This document shows positions 32,999 to 42,149 of a DNA stretch of 64,000 nucleotides, piece after piece. This DNA comes from WRMS01 sp038562165 (GTDB taxonomy: Bacteria > Bacillota > Peptococcia > DRI-13 > UBA5745). The translations under genes and the position numbers were made by a program. Numbering within the stretch: the first letter of the stretch is position 1; each line of letters opens with the position of its first letter. A model generated the notes under the pieces. The model saw only the letters and a program-made list of their open reading frames with translations. It had not been told where the DNA came from and ran no database searches. The stretch covers positions 13,175-77,174 of the forward strand of contig JBCFAO010000016.1 in assembly GCA_038562165.1 (NCBI GenBank), given 5' to 3'.

Positions 32999-34210
32999 AT
33001 GCTAATCGAAAAAGCCAAAAAAATGGAGCAAGTCCATTACGATATCCGGGGGCCCATCTCTGAAGAGGCAGAACGCATGGAAGAGCAAGGCATAGAGATT
33101 GTTAAGCTCCATACCGGCAATCCCGGTTTATTCGGCTTTGAACCGCCGAAATATGTAGTAGAGGATTTAATGAACAGCCTGCAGCTTTCTTATGCTTATT
33201 CTACTTCCAAGGGTCTGCGGGAAGCCCGGGAGGCAATCGTCAGTTATTCTGCCAAAAAGGGCATTACAGGCATTGAACCGGAAGACGTGTACACCGGCAA
33301 CGGCGTCAGCGAATTAATCATGATGTCCATGCAGGCTTTGCTCAATCCGGGAGACGAGGTTTTGATTCCCACGCCGGATTATCCCCTTTGGTCGGCGGCT
33401 GTTACTCTGACCGGCGGTAAAGTCGTCCATTACCTCTGCGATGAAAAAGCGGATTGGATGCCGGACATGCAAGATATGCGGAGAAAAATCACCAGCCGTA
33501 CCAAAGCCTTGGTTATCATCAACCCCAACAACCCCACCGGCGCTCTTTATTCCAACGACTTGTTGAAAGAGATGCTGGAACTGGCCAGACAGCATAACCT
33601 GCTGGTGCTTTCCGACGAAATTTATGACCGGCTGGTAATGGACGGCCTGGAACACACCTCCACCGCTTCCCTGGCCCCGGATCTGCCGATGATTACTTAC
33701 AACGGCCTGTCCAAATCCCATCAGATCTGCGGCTTTCGCTGCGGCTGGATGGTGCTAAGCGGCGACAGGGCTCAGACTGCCGGCTACCGGGAGGGCCTGA
33801 CCGTAATGGCCTCCCTCCGCCTTTGTTCCAACGTGTTATCTCAAGCTGTAATCAAATCTGCTCTGGAGGATCCGGCTTGTTCAGACCATCTGCTTTTACC
33901 CGGCGGCCGCCTTTACGAGCAGCGGGAATGCGCTTACCGGATGCTCAACGCCATCCCCGGCGTCAGCGCCGTCAAGCCCAAAGCCGCCTTATATATTTTC
34001 CCCAAGCTGGACCGGCAAAAGTTCAACCTTAAAGACGACAAGAAATTGGTTTTGGATTTTCTCAAGGCCAAGCATGTGTTGATTACTGAAGGAGCGGCTT
34101 ATAACTGGACTGAACCCGATCATTTCCGGCTGACTTACCTGCCCAAAGTGGAGGAATTAGCCGACGTCATCAACCGGCTGGGGGATTTCCTAAGCAATTA
34201 CAGACAGTAA
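32999..34210 (+). CDS. alaA: alanine-type aminotransferase (AlaA)
   Basis: Class I PLP aminotransferase, 403 residues, very close in pattern to E. coli AlaA/YfbQ, which makes alanine from pyruvate and glutamate: Y-D-I-R-G-P near residue 14, G-N-G-V-S-E-L-I near 101, P-D-Y-P-L-W-S-A-A-V, N-P-N-N-P-T-G, S-D-E-I-Y-D, the PLP lysine in N-G-L-S-K, and G-G-R-L-Y-E-Q-R. AAAGGAG lies 8 bases before the ATG. Control by an alanine-type T-box fits an alanine biosynthetic enzyme, so family and leader support each other. Confidence 0.93.
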   Translation: MLIEKAKKMEQVHYDIRGPISEEAERMEEQGIEIVKLHTGNPGLFGFEPPKYVVEDLMNSLQLSYAYSTSKGLREAREAIVSYSAKKGITGIEPEDVYTGNGVSELIMMSMQALLNPGDEVLIPTPDYPLWSAAVTLTGGKVVHYLCDEKADWMPDMQDMRRKITSRTKALVIINPNNPTGALYSNDLLKEMLELARQHNLLVLSDEIYDRLVMDGLEHTSTASLAPDLPMITYNGLSKSHQICGFRCGWMVLSGDRAQTAGYREGLTVMASLRLCSNVLSQAVIKSALEDPACSDHLLLPGGRLYEQRECAYRMLNAIPGVSAVKPKAALYIFPKLDRQKFNLKDDKKLVLDFLKAKHVLITEGAAYNWTEPDHFRLTYLPKVEELADVINRLGDFLSNYRQ

Positions 34211-34290
34211 GCCGGTGGTAATCTCTCGCGATTACAAGCGATTAGCAACACATACGCTTTCCCATACTGCCGGTCTGAAAGCGCTTACAA

Positions 34291-34338
34291 AAAGGAGCTC
34301 AGAATGAACCTGAGAAGGTCCGGGAAGAGCTCCTTTTT
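34291..34338 (+). terminator. terminator after alaA
   Basis: AAAGGAGCTC ... GAGCTCCTTTTT forms a long hairpin with a T-tract. It isolates alaA from the carrier gene downstream. Confidence 0.8.
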
Positions 34339-34485
34339 CATTTAAAAAATTTCGTTATAGGAAAAACAGATAGTGGATTATTGTGGATTTGCATTTCCAT
34401 TTGTCAGATAATTGTGGTAAAATTTATTCAGAATTGTCAATACAAAAGAAGGGAGTTGATACAATTTATTGTCCGTTATAATAAT

Positions 34486-34555
34486 ATTTTGCAAAAAATC
34501 GGTGAGACTCTGAAGTAACTCATCGCTTGGTGCTGCAATTTTTCAGAATCATCCA
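34486..34555 (+). promoter_or_regulatory. possible structured 5' leader of the NhaC-family gene
   Basis: C-G-G-T-G-A-G pairs with C-T-C-A-T-C-G across a 12-base loop, and A-rich and T-rich flanks (GCAAAAAAT, CAATTTTTC) could extend the stem. I match no known riboswitch class. The rest of the gap 34339-34593 shows nothing else. Confidence 0.25.
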
Positions 34556-34593
34556 TTATTGCGGCGCAGGTGATCAAAAAAGGAGGATGATCC

Positions 34594-36009
34594 ATGTTAA
34601 GCAAAAAGGAATCTAACCAAAAGGTCAACGGTCTGGCACTTATTCCATTTTTAGTTTTTATCATTATTTATATGGGCGCAGGGCTTTTTATGCAAGCCAA
34701 GGGCGTCGAAATGGCCTTTTATCAATTCCCTTCTGTAGTAGCAATCTTTATCGCCGTAATCCTCGCCTTTATCATGCATAAAGGTTCCATCGACGAAAAA
34801 TTCGCTGTCTTCGCCAAGGGCGCCGGCGAAGAAAACATCTTGATCATGCTGATGATCTACATTTTGGCCGGAGCCTTTTCTACCGTAGCCGGGGCTATGG
34901 GCGGCGTGGACGCCACCGTAAATTTGGGCCTTTACCTGATTCCCACCCAGTTCATCACCGCCGGTATTTTCATTATCGCTTCTTTCCTGGGTGTAGCTAC
35001 CGGTACGTCCATGGGGACCATCAGCGCTTTGATCCCCATCGCTTTGGGTGTATCAACCAAGGCCGGCCTCAGTCTGCCTTTAGTAGCTGCCGCAGTTGTA
35101 GGCGGAGCTATGTTTGGCGACAACCTGTCCATGATTTCCGATACCACCATTGCCGCCACCCGTACCCAGGGCTGTGAGCTTCGCGACAAATTCAAGGTCA
35201 ATTTCATAATCGCCCTGCCGGCAGCTTTATTAACCGTCGTACTGCTGCTGATCTTCGGCGCTCCCGAAGTAGCGGTACCCCTTGAAGATTTGCACTTCGA
35301 TCTTATCAAGGTGCTCCCCTATATCCTGGTTTTAGGCCTGGCTTTGGCAGGAATGAATGTTTTCCTGGTTTTGACCATCGGTATTTTCTCCGCCGGCATT
35401 ATTGGTATGATCGGCGGCGAGCTGACTCTGATGACTTTTGCCCAGTCCACCTGGAACGGTTTCACCAGCATGAATGAAGTATTTTTCCTTTCCCTCTTCT
35501 GCGGCGGTTTGGCTGCTTTAACCACCCATTACGGCGGCATTAACTGGCTCATTGAGAAGGTGCAGAAGCTGATGCGGGGTCAGAAATCCGCCCAGGTAGG
35601 CATTGCCGCTTTGGTCTCCGTGGCCGACGTAGCCGTAGCCAACAACACGGTGGCCATCATCATCAGCGGCTCTATCGCCAAGGATATTTCCCGGGAGTAT
35701 AAAATCGATCCCCGGCAAAGCGCTTCGTTGCTGGATATCTTCTCCTGCATCTGGCAGGGTATTATTCCTTACGGCGCCCAGCTTCTTGTGGTAGGCAGCC
35801 TGACCGGCGGCGCCGCCAGTCCTATGCAGGTCATCCCCTTCCTCTGGTATCAACAGCTTCTGGCCGTCATGGCTATCCTGTCCATTTTCTTCCCCTTTGC
35901 CCATCGCGTCATCAAAAAAGACCCCTGGAACTGGGAGTACGATGTGGCTGAATCCGGCGTAGCCGCCAAGAAAGCAGCGGCAGCGGCAGCCGCTTCACTG
36001 GAAAGCTAG
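34594..36009 (+). CDS. NhaC-family Na+/H+ antiporter or amino-acid carrier
   Basis: 471 residues with about 11-12 membrane segments. Family features include G-V-A-T-G-T-S-M-G-T near 135 and the G-D-N-L-S-M-I-S-D-T-T segment near 170-180. NhaC homologues exchange sodium for protons, but many members carry amino acids such as methionine. The placement beside an alanine aminotransferase, a racemase and methionine gamma-lyase makes amino-acid transport plausible. GGAGGATG precedes the ATG. The C terminus is an Ala/Lys-rich tail. Confidence 0.85.
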   Translation: MLSKKESNQKVNGLALIPFLVFIIIYMGAGLFMQAKGVEMAFYQFPSVVAIFIAVILAFIMHKGSIDEKFAVFAKGAGEENILIMLMIYILAGAFSTVAGAMGGVDATVNLGLYLIPTQFITAGIFIIASFLGVATGTSMGTISALIPIALGVSTKAGLSLPLVAAAVVGGAMFGDNLSMISDTTIAATRTQGCELRDKFKVNFIIALPAALLTVVLLLIFGAPEVAVPLEDLHFDLIKVLPYILVLGLALAGMNVFLVLTIGIFSAGIIGMIGGELTLMTFAQSTWNGFTSMNEVFFLSLFCGGLAALTTHYGGINWLIEKVQKLMRGQKSAQVGIAALVSVADVAVANNTVAIIISGSIAKDISREYKIDPRQSASLLDIFSCIWQGIIPYGAQLLVVGSLTGGAASPMQVIPFLWYQQLLAVMAILSIFFPFAHRVIKKDPWNWEYDVAESGVAAKKAAAAAAASLES

Positions 36010-36040
36010 ATGCAAAATCAAGCGATATAAATGCAAAAAA

Positions 36041-36075
36041 AGCCGGGCAGTACCGGACGCAGGTTCTGCCCGGCT
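36041..36075 (+). terminator. hairpin between carrier and racemase genes
   Basis: AGCCGGGCAG and CTGCCCGGCT form a 10-bp stem with a 15-base loop. There is no T-run on +, so it may attenuate or stabilise the message instead of terminating it fully. Confidence 0.45.
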
Positions 36076-36094
36076 CGTTCCGAAGGAGCCGATA

Positions 36095-36757
36095 ATGAAT
36101 AACCAAGTAGTCGGAGTAATGGCCGGCACCCCCGTAGATACGCAAATGGGCGTGGATTATCTGGTTCGGCAAGGGCTGCAAGTAAAAGCTTATCCCGTTT
36201 CTTGCTCCTCCCGGGAGCAGGCCAAGTTTCAGTTGGGCCCCAGCGAAGAAAAAGAAAGAGTGATCAGCAAAATACTGCGGGAGATAAAAAAGGAAGGCAT
36301 AAGCGCCGTCGTAGTCTATTGCAATTCCTTGAGCGGAGCAGTGGATATGCCTTCCTTGAGCCGGCAGGAGGATATCAAAATTCTGACCCCTCTGGATGTT
36401 TATCGGATTTTAGGGACAGAATACAGGAGGCTGGGCGTAATAGCTGCCAATAGCCAGGGCTTGGCAGGCATTGAGAAGACTTGCTCGGCAGTCAATCCGG
36501 ATTTGGATATATTCGGGATCGCCCTGCTGCCTCTGGTAAATGGGATAGAAAGCAGGAAGCAACCCCCGGCTTTAATGGCGGAATTCGCTCTGGCCACCCT
36601 TTGCCGGTTTTTTGAACTCAATAATGTGGAGGCCATCCTCTTAGGCTGTACCCATTTCCCCTATCTTAAAGAAGAATTGGAGAAAGCAACCAAAATACCG
36701 GTTTTAGATCCGGCCCACAGGATGCTTCAGCTTCTTCTGGCGGACCAGCTGCCATAA
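36095..36757 (+). CDS. aspartate/glutamate racemase family protein
   Basis: 220 residues of the Asp/Glu racemase superfamily. The two catalytic cysteines are in V-Y-C-N-S-L-S-G (near 71) and L-G-C-T-H-F-P-Y (near 187), the canonical pair for PLP-independent proton exchange. The N-terminal loop V-M-A-G-T-P-V-D-T replaces the G-G-x-G-P motif of aspartate racemases, so the substrate could be an unusual amino acid or hydantoin-like compound. It follows the carrier gene by 85 bases on the same strand. Confidence 0.85.
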   Translation: MNNQVVGVMAGTPVDTQMGVDYLVRQGLQVKAYPVSCSSREQAKFQLGPSEEKERVISKILREIKKEGISAVVVYCNSLSGAVDMPSLSRQEDIKILTPLDVYRILGTEYRRLGVIAANSQGLAGIEKTCSAVNPDLDIFGIALLPLVNGIESRKQPPALMAEFALATLCRFFELNNVEAILLGCTHFPYLKEELEKATKIPVLDPAHRMLQLLLADQLP

Positions 36758-36758
36758 A

Positions 36759-37721
36759 TCAAGTCTCTTCTTTAATGAACTGGTTTCTTACCCTTTCCGT
36801 ATAAACTATGGATTCACTGATACATTGTTTCAGCAGCTCTACAAATTCCAAGGCTTCTGGCGACAGTTTGGCATTCTTCAGATGGATCCAGCCCAACCGC
36901 ATACAATCGTTGCCCTCCAGAGGGATGGAAATCATACGGGTATCCATCAGGCCGCTGACCAAAAGACCGCTGCCGGTAGTAATGGCATCGGTGCTGGCAA
37001 TGATATTTACCGCCGCCGCTCGGCTATTTACCCTGATGGTACGGCTGGATCTTTTGAAGGTGAGAAGCTGTACCTCCTCGGAAAAGTCAAGAGCAGCACT
37101 TTGGCCATGCTCAAAACTCAGGTAAGGATAGTCGCCCAGGTCTTCGGCGGAGACGCTGGCCAGACAGGCCAAAGGGTGATCCCGCCTTACAAAAACACAA
37201 GGCGTAACACAATGAAGCTCCTGAAATAGAATGCCCTTAGTTTCTAAAATCCGCTCCAGCATTTTTTCGGTCAAATTGGATAAAAAGATGACGCCGATAT
37301 CAGCCCGGTGCTCGTATACGTCGTTGATAACTGTATCCATAGAGGATTCTTTTAAGCCAAAAGAAAAATTCGGCTTATCAATACGCTGCAGCAGACGGAT
37401 AAAAGCATCTTCCGTAAAAGGGTAGCGTTGAGTGGATACGCTAAGGTAAGAAGGCGGAGCCACATTTTTCTTCTTATACATGCTTTCCACATGCTGCTTC
37501 TGTTCCAGCAGCAGTTGAGCATAATTCAGAAACTCCTTGCCTTCCTCAGTAAACGCCACACCCCGGTTATGGCGTTCAAAAAAGCAAACGCCCAGCTCAT
37601 CCTCCAAATCTTTGATGGAGCTTGAGATGCTGGACTGAGAAATAAAAAGGTTTTGGGCGGCTTTATTTATGGAACCGCATCTAAAGATCTCCACCAAATA
37701 AAGCAATTGCTGAAAGGTCAT
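36759..37721 (-). CDS. LysR-family transcriptional regulator
   Basis: 320 residues: winged helix with N-K-A-A-Q-N-L-F-I-S-Q-S-S-I-S near 20-35, and a two-lobed effector domain. The start MTFQQL is set by AAGGAAGG upstream; the open frame runs 79 codons further but has no site. It is divergent from methionine gamma-lyase, the usual arrangement for a LysR protein and its target, so it may respond to a sulfur amino acid or O-acetylserine-like ligand. It ends convergently with the racemase gene, one base apart. Confidence 0.9.
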   Translation of the reverse strand: MTFQQLLYLVEIFRCGSINKAAQNLFISQSSISSSIKDLEDELGVCFFERHNRGVAFTEEGKEFLNYAQLLLEQKQHVESMYKKKNVAPPSYLSVSTQRYPFTEDAFIRLLQRIDKPNFSFGLKESSMDTVINDVYEHRADIGVIFLSNLTEKMLERILETKGILFQELHCVTPCVFVRRDHPLACLASVSAEDLGDYPYLSFEHGQSAALDFSEEVQLLTFKRSSRTIRVNSRAAAVNIIASTDAITTGSGLLVSGLMDTRMISIPLEGNDCMRLGWIHLKNAKLSPEALEFVELLKQCISESIVYTERVRNQFIKEET

Positions 37722-37949
37722 GGTTTTCCTTCCTTTCTCTCTAAGGGCATTCCGGTTTTCAGTTATCGGAAAAACTGCTAACCAGCAGTCAAAAACCTGT
37801 CGTAACACTTTGCGGCAGGAAGTGATAAGCTTGAAGTAAGGAAAGGTTAGGCATAACTTGATTCTATTATAAATTGAATTCTCACTTTTTTCAATCATTC
37901 TCCTGACGGCTTTTGCATCCGGAGGAGACAAGTAGAAAGGATGGTAGGA

Positions 37950-39146
37950 ATGAATCATTTAAACAACAGCGGCTTTGCAACAAAACAAATCCATGCCGGA
38001 GCAAAACGTGATGAAAACGGCGCTTTGTGCATGCCTATTTATCAGACCGCTACCTTTAGCTTTGACAGCGTGGAGCAGGGCGGCGCCCGCTTTGCCGGTC
38101 AAGAAAACGGGTACATTTATTCCCGTCTCTCCAACCCCTCTCTGATCATGCTGGAGGAAAAAATGGCGGCTCTGGAAGAAGGCGAAGCTGCCCTGGCCAC
38201 CGCTTCCGGCATGGGCGCCATCGCCACCGCCCTGTGGACGGCGGTACGGACCGGCGATCATATTCTGGCTGACGAAACGTTGTATGGCTGCACCTATGCC
38301 TTGTTGAACCACGGCATGGAGCGTTATGGCGTAGAGGTAACACTGACGGATCTCACGGACGCAGAGAATCTGAAAAAACATCTGAAGCCAAATACAAAAG
38401 TGGTTTATTTTGAGACTCCCTGCAATCCCACCCTGAAAATCCTGGACATTGCCAAAGTAGCCCAGGCTGCCCACGAATACAATCCGGCAATCCGGGTAAT
38501 CGTAGACAACACCTTCGCCACTCCCTATCTGACCCGGCCCTTGACCTTAGGCGCCGATGTGGTAGTCCATAGCGCTACCAAGTATCTCAACGGCCACGGC
38601 GACGTTATTGCCGGCGTCATTATAGGCAAGGCCGATTACCTGCTGGAGTGCCGGATGTTTGGCTTAAAGGATGTTACCGGCGCAGTCATGGCTCCTTTCA
38701 ATGCCTTCTTGATGGCCCGCGGCTTAAAAACCCTGGATATTCGTATGGAGCGCCATTGCAGCAACGCCATGAAGCTGGCCCGGTTCTTTGAAAGCCATCC
38801 GGCGGTGGCCAAGGTTTATTATCCCGGCCTGGAAAGCTTTAACGGCCATGAAACAGCGAAAAAGCAGATGCGGCTTTTTGGCGGCATGGTGGCCATCGAG
38901 CTGAAAGCCGACAAGGAAACCACTGCCAAATGCCTGAACCGGTTGAGTCTGGCTACCATCGCCGTCAGCCTGGGCGATGCCGAGACTTTAGTGGAGCATC
39001 CCGCCACCATGACCCATTCCACCTATACTGCCGATGAGCTGGCAGAGGCCGGTATTTCCGAAGGCCTGGTGCGAATTTCCGTAGGCTTGGAAGATCCTGA
39101 AGATATCATTGCCGACTTCCGGGAAATCCTCAAAGACCTCAAATAA
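37950..39146 (+). CDS. methionine gamma-lyase
   Basis: Cys/Met-metabolism PLP enzyme, 398 residues. It splits methionine into methanethiol, ammonia and 2-oxobutyrate. The distinguishing active-site cysteine is present in T-L-Y-G-C-T-Y near 112, together with Y-S-R-L-S-N-P near 58-64 and the PLP lysine in H-S-A-T-K-Y near 208. Cystathionine gamma-synthase/lyase homologues lack that Cys, which favours this call. The start MNHLNN has AAAGG nine bases upstream; the ATG at 37941 has no spacing. Probably regulated by the divergent LysR protein. Confidence 0.9.
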   Translation: MNHLNNSGFATKQIHAGAKRDENGALCMPIYQTATFSFDSVEQGGARFAGQENGYIYSRLSNPSLIMLEEKMAALEEGEAALATASGMGAIATALWTAVRTGDHILADETLYGCTYALLNHGMERYGVEVTLTDLTDAENLKKHLKPNTKVVYFETPCNPTLKILDIAKVAQAAHEYNPAIRVIVDNTFATPYLTRPLTLGADVVVHSATKYLNGHGDVIAGVIIGKADYLLECRMFGLKDVTGAVMAPFNAFLMARGLKTLDIRMERHCSNAMKLARFFESHPAVAKVYYPGLESFNGHETAKKQMRLFGGMVAIELKADKETTAKCLNRLSLATIAVSLGDAETLVEHPATMTHSTYTADELAEAGISEGLVRISVGLEDPEDIIADFREILKDLK

Positions 39147-39172
39147 TAAATTTGCCGTTTCCCTTTAAGGGG

Positions 39173-39221
39173 GGCCGTCCCGCAATGGATCTGCAAGGAT
39201 TCAGGAGGGACGGCCTTCTTT
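39173..39221 (+). terminator. terminator after methionine gamma-lyase
   Basis: GGCCGTCCC pairs with GGGACGGCC and is followed by TTCTTTT. It stands between this gene and the convergent gene at 39229. Confidence 0.8.
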
Positions 39222-39228
39222 TGCTCTA

Positions 39229-40626
39229 TCAGCTTTCGTTCTCCGGCATTATTTCTGCAATTCTTGGTGATATATGGGCGGTTTGCTCCGCCGGGTCCCA
39301 AGTCACAGCAAAATGCAAAGCTTCGCTGACCAGGCGCAAAGGCACCATGGTCCGTCCATCTTTAATTTCCGGCGCTACCGCTGAAGTAAAGGCCGCATCA
39401 TTAACCCATGCGGTTTCACTGCCGATTTCTAAAGTCATCCTTTTACCCTGCTGCAAAAAAGACACTTTTTTATCATTTTCCCAGTGCAGCTCAGCATCCA
39501 ATAGGGCTGCAATACCGCGAACAGGCACCAGTACATACCCCGCTCTGATGTATGGTTTCACCTCAGAAGCGACTTGCAGGCCGTTAAAGCATAGTTTTAT
39601 GCCCGGGCAAGATAAAGGCTCCTTAGAAAGGTCATAATAAATGCTTGTACCTGCAGCCAGCACCTCAACGGCTCCGTCACTGATATTCGCATGTGAAAAT
39701 TGGCTATTCCCTAAATTGAAGTACCAGTTATTATTGGCGCTATCCAGAAACCTCCGGGACCCTTGCCCGGAAGGGCAGGTCAGACTTCCATCAAAGGATA
39801 AAGCATTGACCTTTTGGTTCATAACAATTTCAGTATAGCTGTAATCCACCGGGTCCACCCTGTCTTGGCCTGTTAGGGTATCCCTGCCGTTAAACATGAA
39901 AACCTGGCCCTTTGTATCGGCAATATAAAGGCAATTTTGGTTCTCCGCAAAACTCTCTATCGGGAAATCGGCCCTATAGGCAGCCTCTGCTTGTCCATCC
40001 CAAGTATATAAAGTATTACCCTCAGTGGCTTTAACATAGAGCAGGTGATTTTCGCCCCAGACATAGGTAGTATTCGGCGCCAATTGCAGGCTTGACCCGG
40101 CGGTTATATCGCCGCTTATGTTATGGCCGTCGTTCACATAAACTGTTATAGTTTCGCCGTTTTTCATCATTGTCCATAGCTGGTTGTGGACTATACGAAA
40201 ATCGAGAATCTCTCCCTCGGCAATCAGGCGAAAAGCAGTAATATCCTTTTTGTCTCTCTGCAGTATAGCCTGAAATTCCCTGTCACCCTTACTGCTTAGA
40301 ACCAGATAATAATGGCTCTTATCCTCCGCTATTTTGGAAATCGCACTATTGGAAAAGGAAAATCCTTGACCGGCTTGCTGCAGCACAGCCGATAAATAAA
40401 CCGTCACATCGGGCCGGAAATCCCTGTCCAGCTCATGGCTGTACTTTATAGTATCGTCAAGAAAAAAAGCAGGATCATCTTTGAAGGCATAAGAAGGCGG
40501 CGGCTCTGCGGGGCTGCCGTAGGCATCATGTTCAAGCTGAGGATGACCGGCGGCGGCATATACAGGAAAGCCAAATGAAAGCAGCAAGCTTAGGAGAAAA
40601 AAACTTATACACCTTTTTATCATCAT
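39229..40626 (-). CDS. secreted protein with C-terminal copper amine oxidase-like (stalk) domain
   Basis: 465 residues: signal peptide (about 1-25, ending V-Y-A-A-A), a central beta-rich domain of no recognised family (possibly propeller-like), and a C-terminal PF07833-type module (V-L-V-P-V-R-G-I-A-A-L-L near 372, later R-T-M-V-P-L-R-L-V-S-E-A-L). Such modules are common in extracellular clostridial proteins and do not imply amine oxidase activity. AAGGAGG lies 8 bases before the first ATG. A related module is in the protein encoded at 42150-43649. Confidence 0.8.
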   Translation of the reverse strand: MMIKRCISFFLLSLLLSFGFPVYAAAGHPQLEHDAYGSPAEPPPSYAFKDDPAFFLDDTIKYSHELDRDFRPDVTVYLSAVLQQAGQGFSFSNSAISKIAEDKSHYYLVLSSKGDREFQAILQRDKKDITAFRLIAEGEILDFRIVHNQLWTMMKNGETITVYVNDGHNISGDITAGSSLQLAPNTTYVWGENHLLYVKATEGNTLYTWDGQAEAAYRADFPIESFAENQNCLYIADTKGQVFMFNGRDTLTGQDRVDPVDYSYTEIVMNQKVNALSFDGSLTCPSGQGSRRFLDSANNNWYFNLGNSQFSHANISDGAVEVLAAGTSIYYDLSKEPLSCPGIKLCFNGLQVASEVKPYIRAGYVLVPVRGIAALLDAELHWENDKKVSFLQQGKRMTLEIGSETAWVNDAAFTSAVAPEIKDGRTMVPLRLVSEALHFAVTWDPAEQTAHISPRIAEIMPENES

Positions 40627-40680
40627 TCTAGCAACCTCCTTATTAGCCTAACTCCCCTGATTTTCATAATACACGGCGAC

Positions 40681-40704
40681 GAACCTGCAATTTTGAACAA
40701 CCAG
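40681..40704 (+). repeat. dispersed intergenic repeat, single copy
   Basis: GAACCTGCAATTTTGAACAA, a copy of the dispersed core with GAACA in place of GAGCA, upstream of the thioredoxin-like protein gene's end. A weaker inverted relative is near 41602-41626. Confidence 0.55.
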
Positions 40705-40776
40705 ACCCCATGGGCAGAATAGTTCAGAACAGTCCGGAATAGCCCAGGATACAGATTCCAGTAAGTATAGGCTGAA

Positions 40777-41526
40777 TCAATATAACGAAGCCATGGCTAA
40801 TGCAAAACGGATGATTTTTGGCCTGGGTTTTGAAAGATTTTGAAAACAGGATAAATCCGAATAAGTGGTTGTATTTAACCATTCTTCCAGCTGAATTAGC
40901 AATGCCGGCCCGCCGTCTGCCACTGTGATCTCCCCGTTTTCTACTTTGACCAGGCTGGGAACAGTGCTAACTCCCACTTTATCCAAAAGCTCATTTGTTT
41001 TACCGGGGCGGCTTTGGCGGTCAACGGTCAAATCATAAGAATAGATAATCCGCTGATAAAGGCGGGACAGATTGGCCAACTGCGGGTAAACCTCTGCACA
41101 TTCCCGGCAGTCCTCACTGCCGATATAGATATATTGGGCTATTTGTATCCGCTCAGTCTTATCCAAAACTTCTTCTAAAGTAATAGACGAGATTCGAGGC
41201 TGAAATGATTCATGATTTAAATAAAAATTTTCATGAATTTTTGCGGCCTTTGCCGTAAAAAGACCGAGAGCGATAATCAGGGGCAGCGTCAACATAATCA
41301 CTAGTTTTTTCTTATTGGCAAGAAGGCCGAAAGCTAAAACCGGCAGACTAGCAATGGATAGAAAAAAGCCAATCCATAAGCCGTTTGACGGCCATCCCTC
41401 CAAAACCAAGCCCGCATCCCGGCAATGGCCATCTAGTCCTAAATAAAAAGAAGATACATACAGAGTAAAGGCTGCAGCAATAAGGCTAACGCAATAGGGT
41501 AATAACCAGGCCATTCTTTTTAACAA
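40777..41526 (-). CDS. membrane-anchored thioredoxin-like protein
   Basis: About 249 residues. Three hydrophobic segments in the first ~95 residues are followed by a thioredoxin-like domain with S-E-D-C-R-E-C (C-x-x-C, near 140) and the V-S-T-V-P-S-L cis-proline strand. Suggests an exported or membrane-tethered disulfide or metal-handling protein. I place the start at a TTG behind AGAGGAGG (8 bases); the track to 41553 passes through that site, and an ATG at 41514 is a further option. It has no partner DsbD-like gene nearby. Confidence 0.7.
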   Translation of the reverse strand: MLKRMAWLLPYCVSLIAAAFTLYVSSFYLGLDGHCRDAGLVLEGWPSNGLWIGFFLSIASLPVLAFGLLANKKKLVIMLTLPLIIALGLFTAKAAKIHENFYLNHESFQPRISSITLEEVLDKTERIQIAQYIYIGSEDCRECAEVYPQLANLSRLYQRIIYSYDLTVDRQSRPGKTNELLDKVGVSTVPSLVKVENGEITVADGGPALLIQLEEWLNTTTYSDLSCFQNLSKPRPKIIRFALAMASLY

Positions 41527-41652
41527 AACGCAAACCTCCTCTGGCAATGGCATTTAGTTTAGGAGTAAAACGAAGAGGGGGCAGGTTTATTTCCGTTTTC
41601 TAAGGCTAACTGTTCAAAAATAGAAGTTGTGATCCGGCCATCACTCCCTCTT

Positions 41653-41919
41653 CTATATACTGCGGATTACATACGCTGCCTCATCGAAATCTTTTTTATG
41701 AACATATAGATGGTACTCGTAAGTATAGTTTATCTTTTGTCCAAGCGTACCCAGGGAGGCCCGCCGGGAAGCGCCAAAAAATCCCCAAGTGCCGCTATTG
41801 GTGTTTACTACTTTAACGTAATATTCAATATCATTTTGTTTTAATTTGCTTCTGGCCTTTGACAGGTGGTCGAGATCAAATGTTAAAAGCACTTCTTTGC
41901 GATTGAAGAAAGTTAACAT
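41653..41919 (-). CDS. small conserved-looking protein (DUF2007-like)
   Basis: 88 residues; a helix-strand pattern with A-R-S-K-L-K-Q-N-D-I-E-Y and ending V-H-K-K-D-F-D-E-A-A-Y-V-I. This resembles the small 'signal-transducing' DUF2007 fold, in which two ferredoxin-like halves bind nucleotide or metal, but the match is weak. An AGGAGGGG site precedes the ATG. Function unknown. Confidence 0.6.
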   Translation of the reverse strand: MLTFFNRKEVLLTFDLDHLSKARSKLKQNDIEYYVKVVNTNSGTWGFFGASRRASLGTLGQKINYTYEYHLYVHKKDFDEAAYVIRSI

Positions 41920-42049
41920 TCGCTGGCCCCTCCTTCCCGTTCATCTTCCCATATCTCCATTCTATTCCTGTTCAAGAAAATTTCAAGGGTAATTTTGTTA
42001 ATAATAACCAAATAAATCTGCTTATCCGCCAGATTTCCTCTCGGCCTGC

Positions 42050-42103
42050 AAAAAGCCTCCTTCATTTTGTCATCTATTATAGATAACGAAATAAAGGAGG
42101 CCT
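42050..42103 (-). terminator. terminator after the phosphodiester glycosidase gene region
   Basis: On -, GCCTCCTTTATTT... pairs over more than 15 positions with ...AAATGAAGGAGGC and is followed by TTTTT. It ends the transcript of the 42150-43649 gene. Confidence 0.88.
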
Positions 42104-42149
42104 TAATTACCGAAAAAACTACTTTTTAAAAATTTATTTTTACGTCTGG

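Noticed and set aside
34339..34593. SAM riboswitch before the NhaC-family gene
   Set aside because: No matching core motifs although methionine metabolism genes follow.
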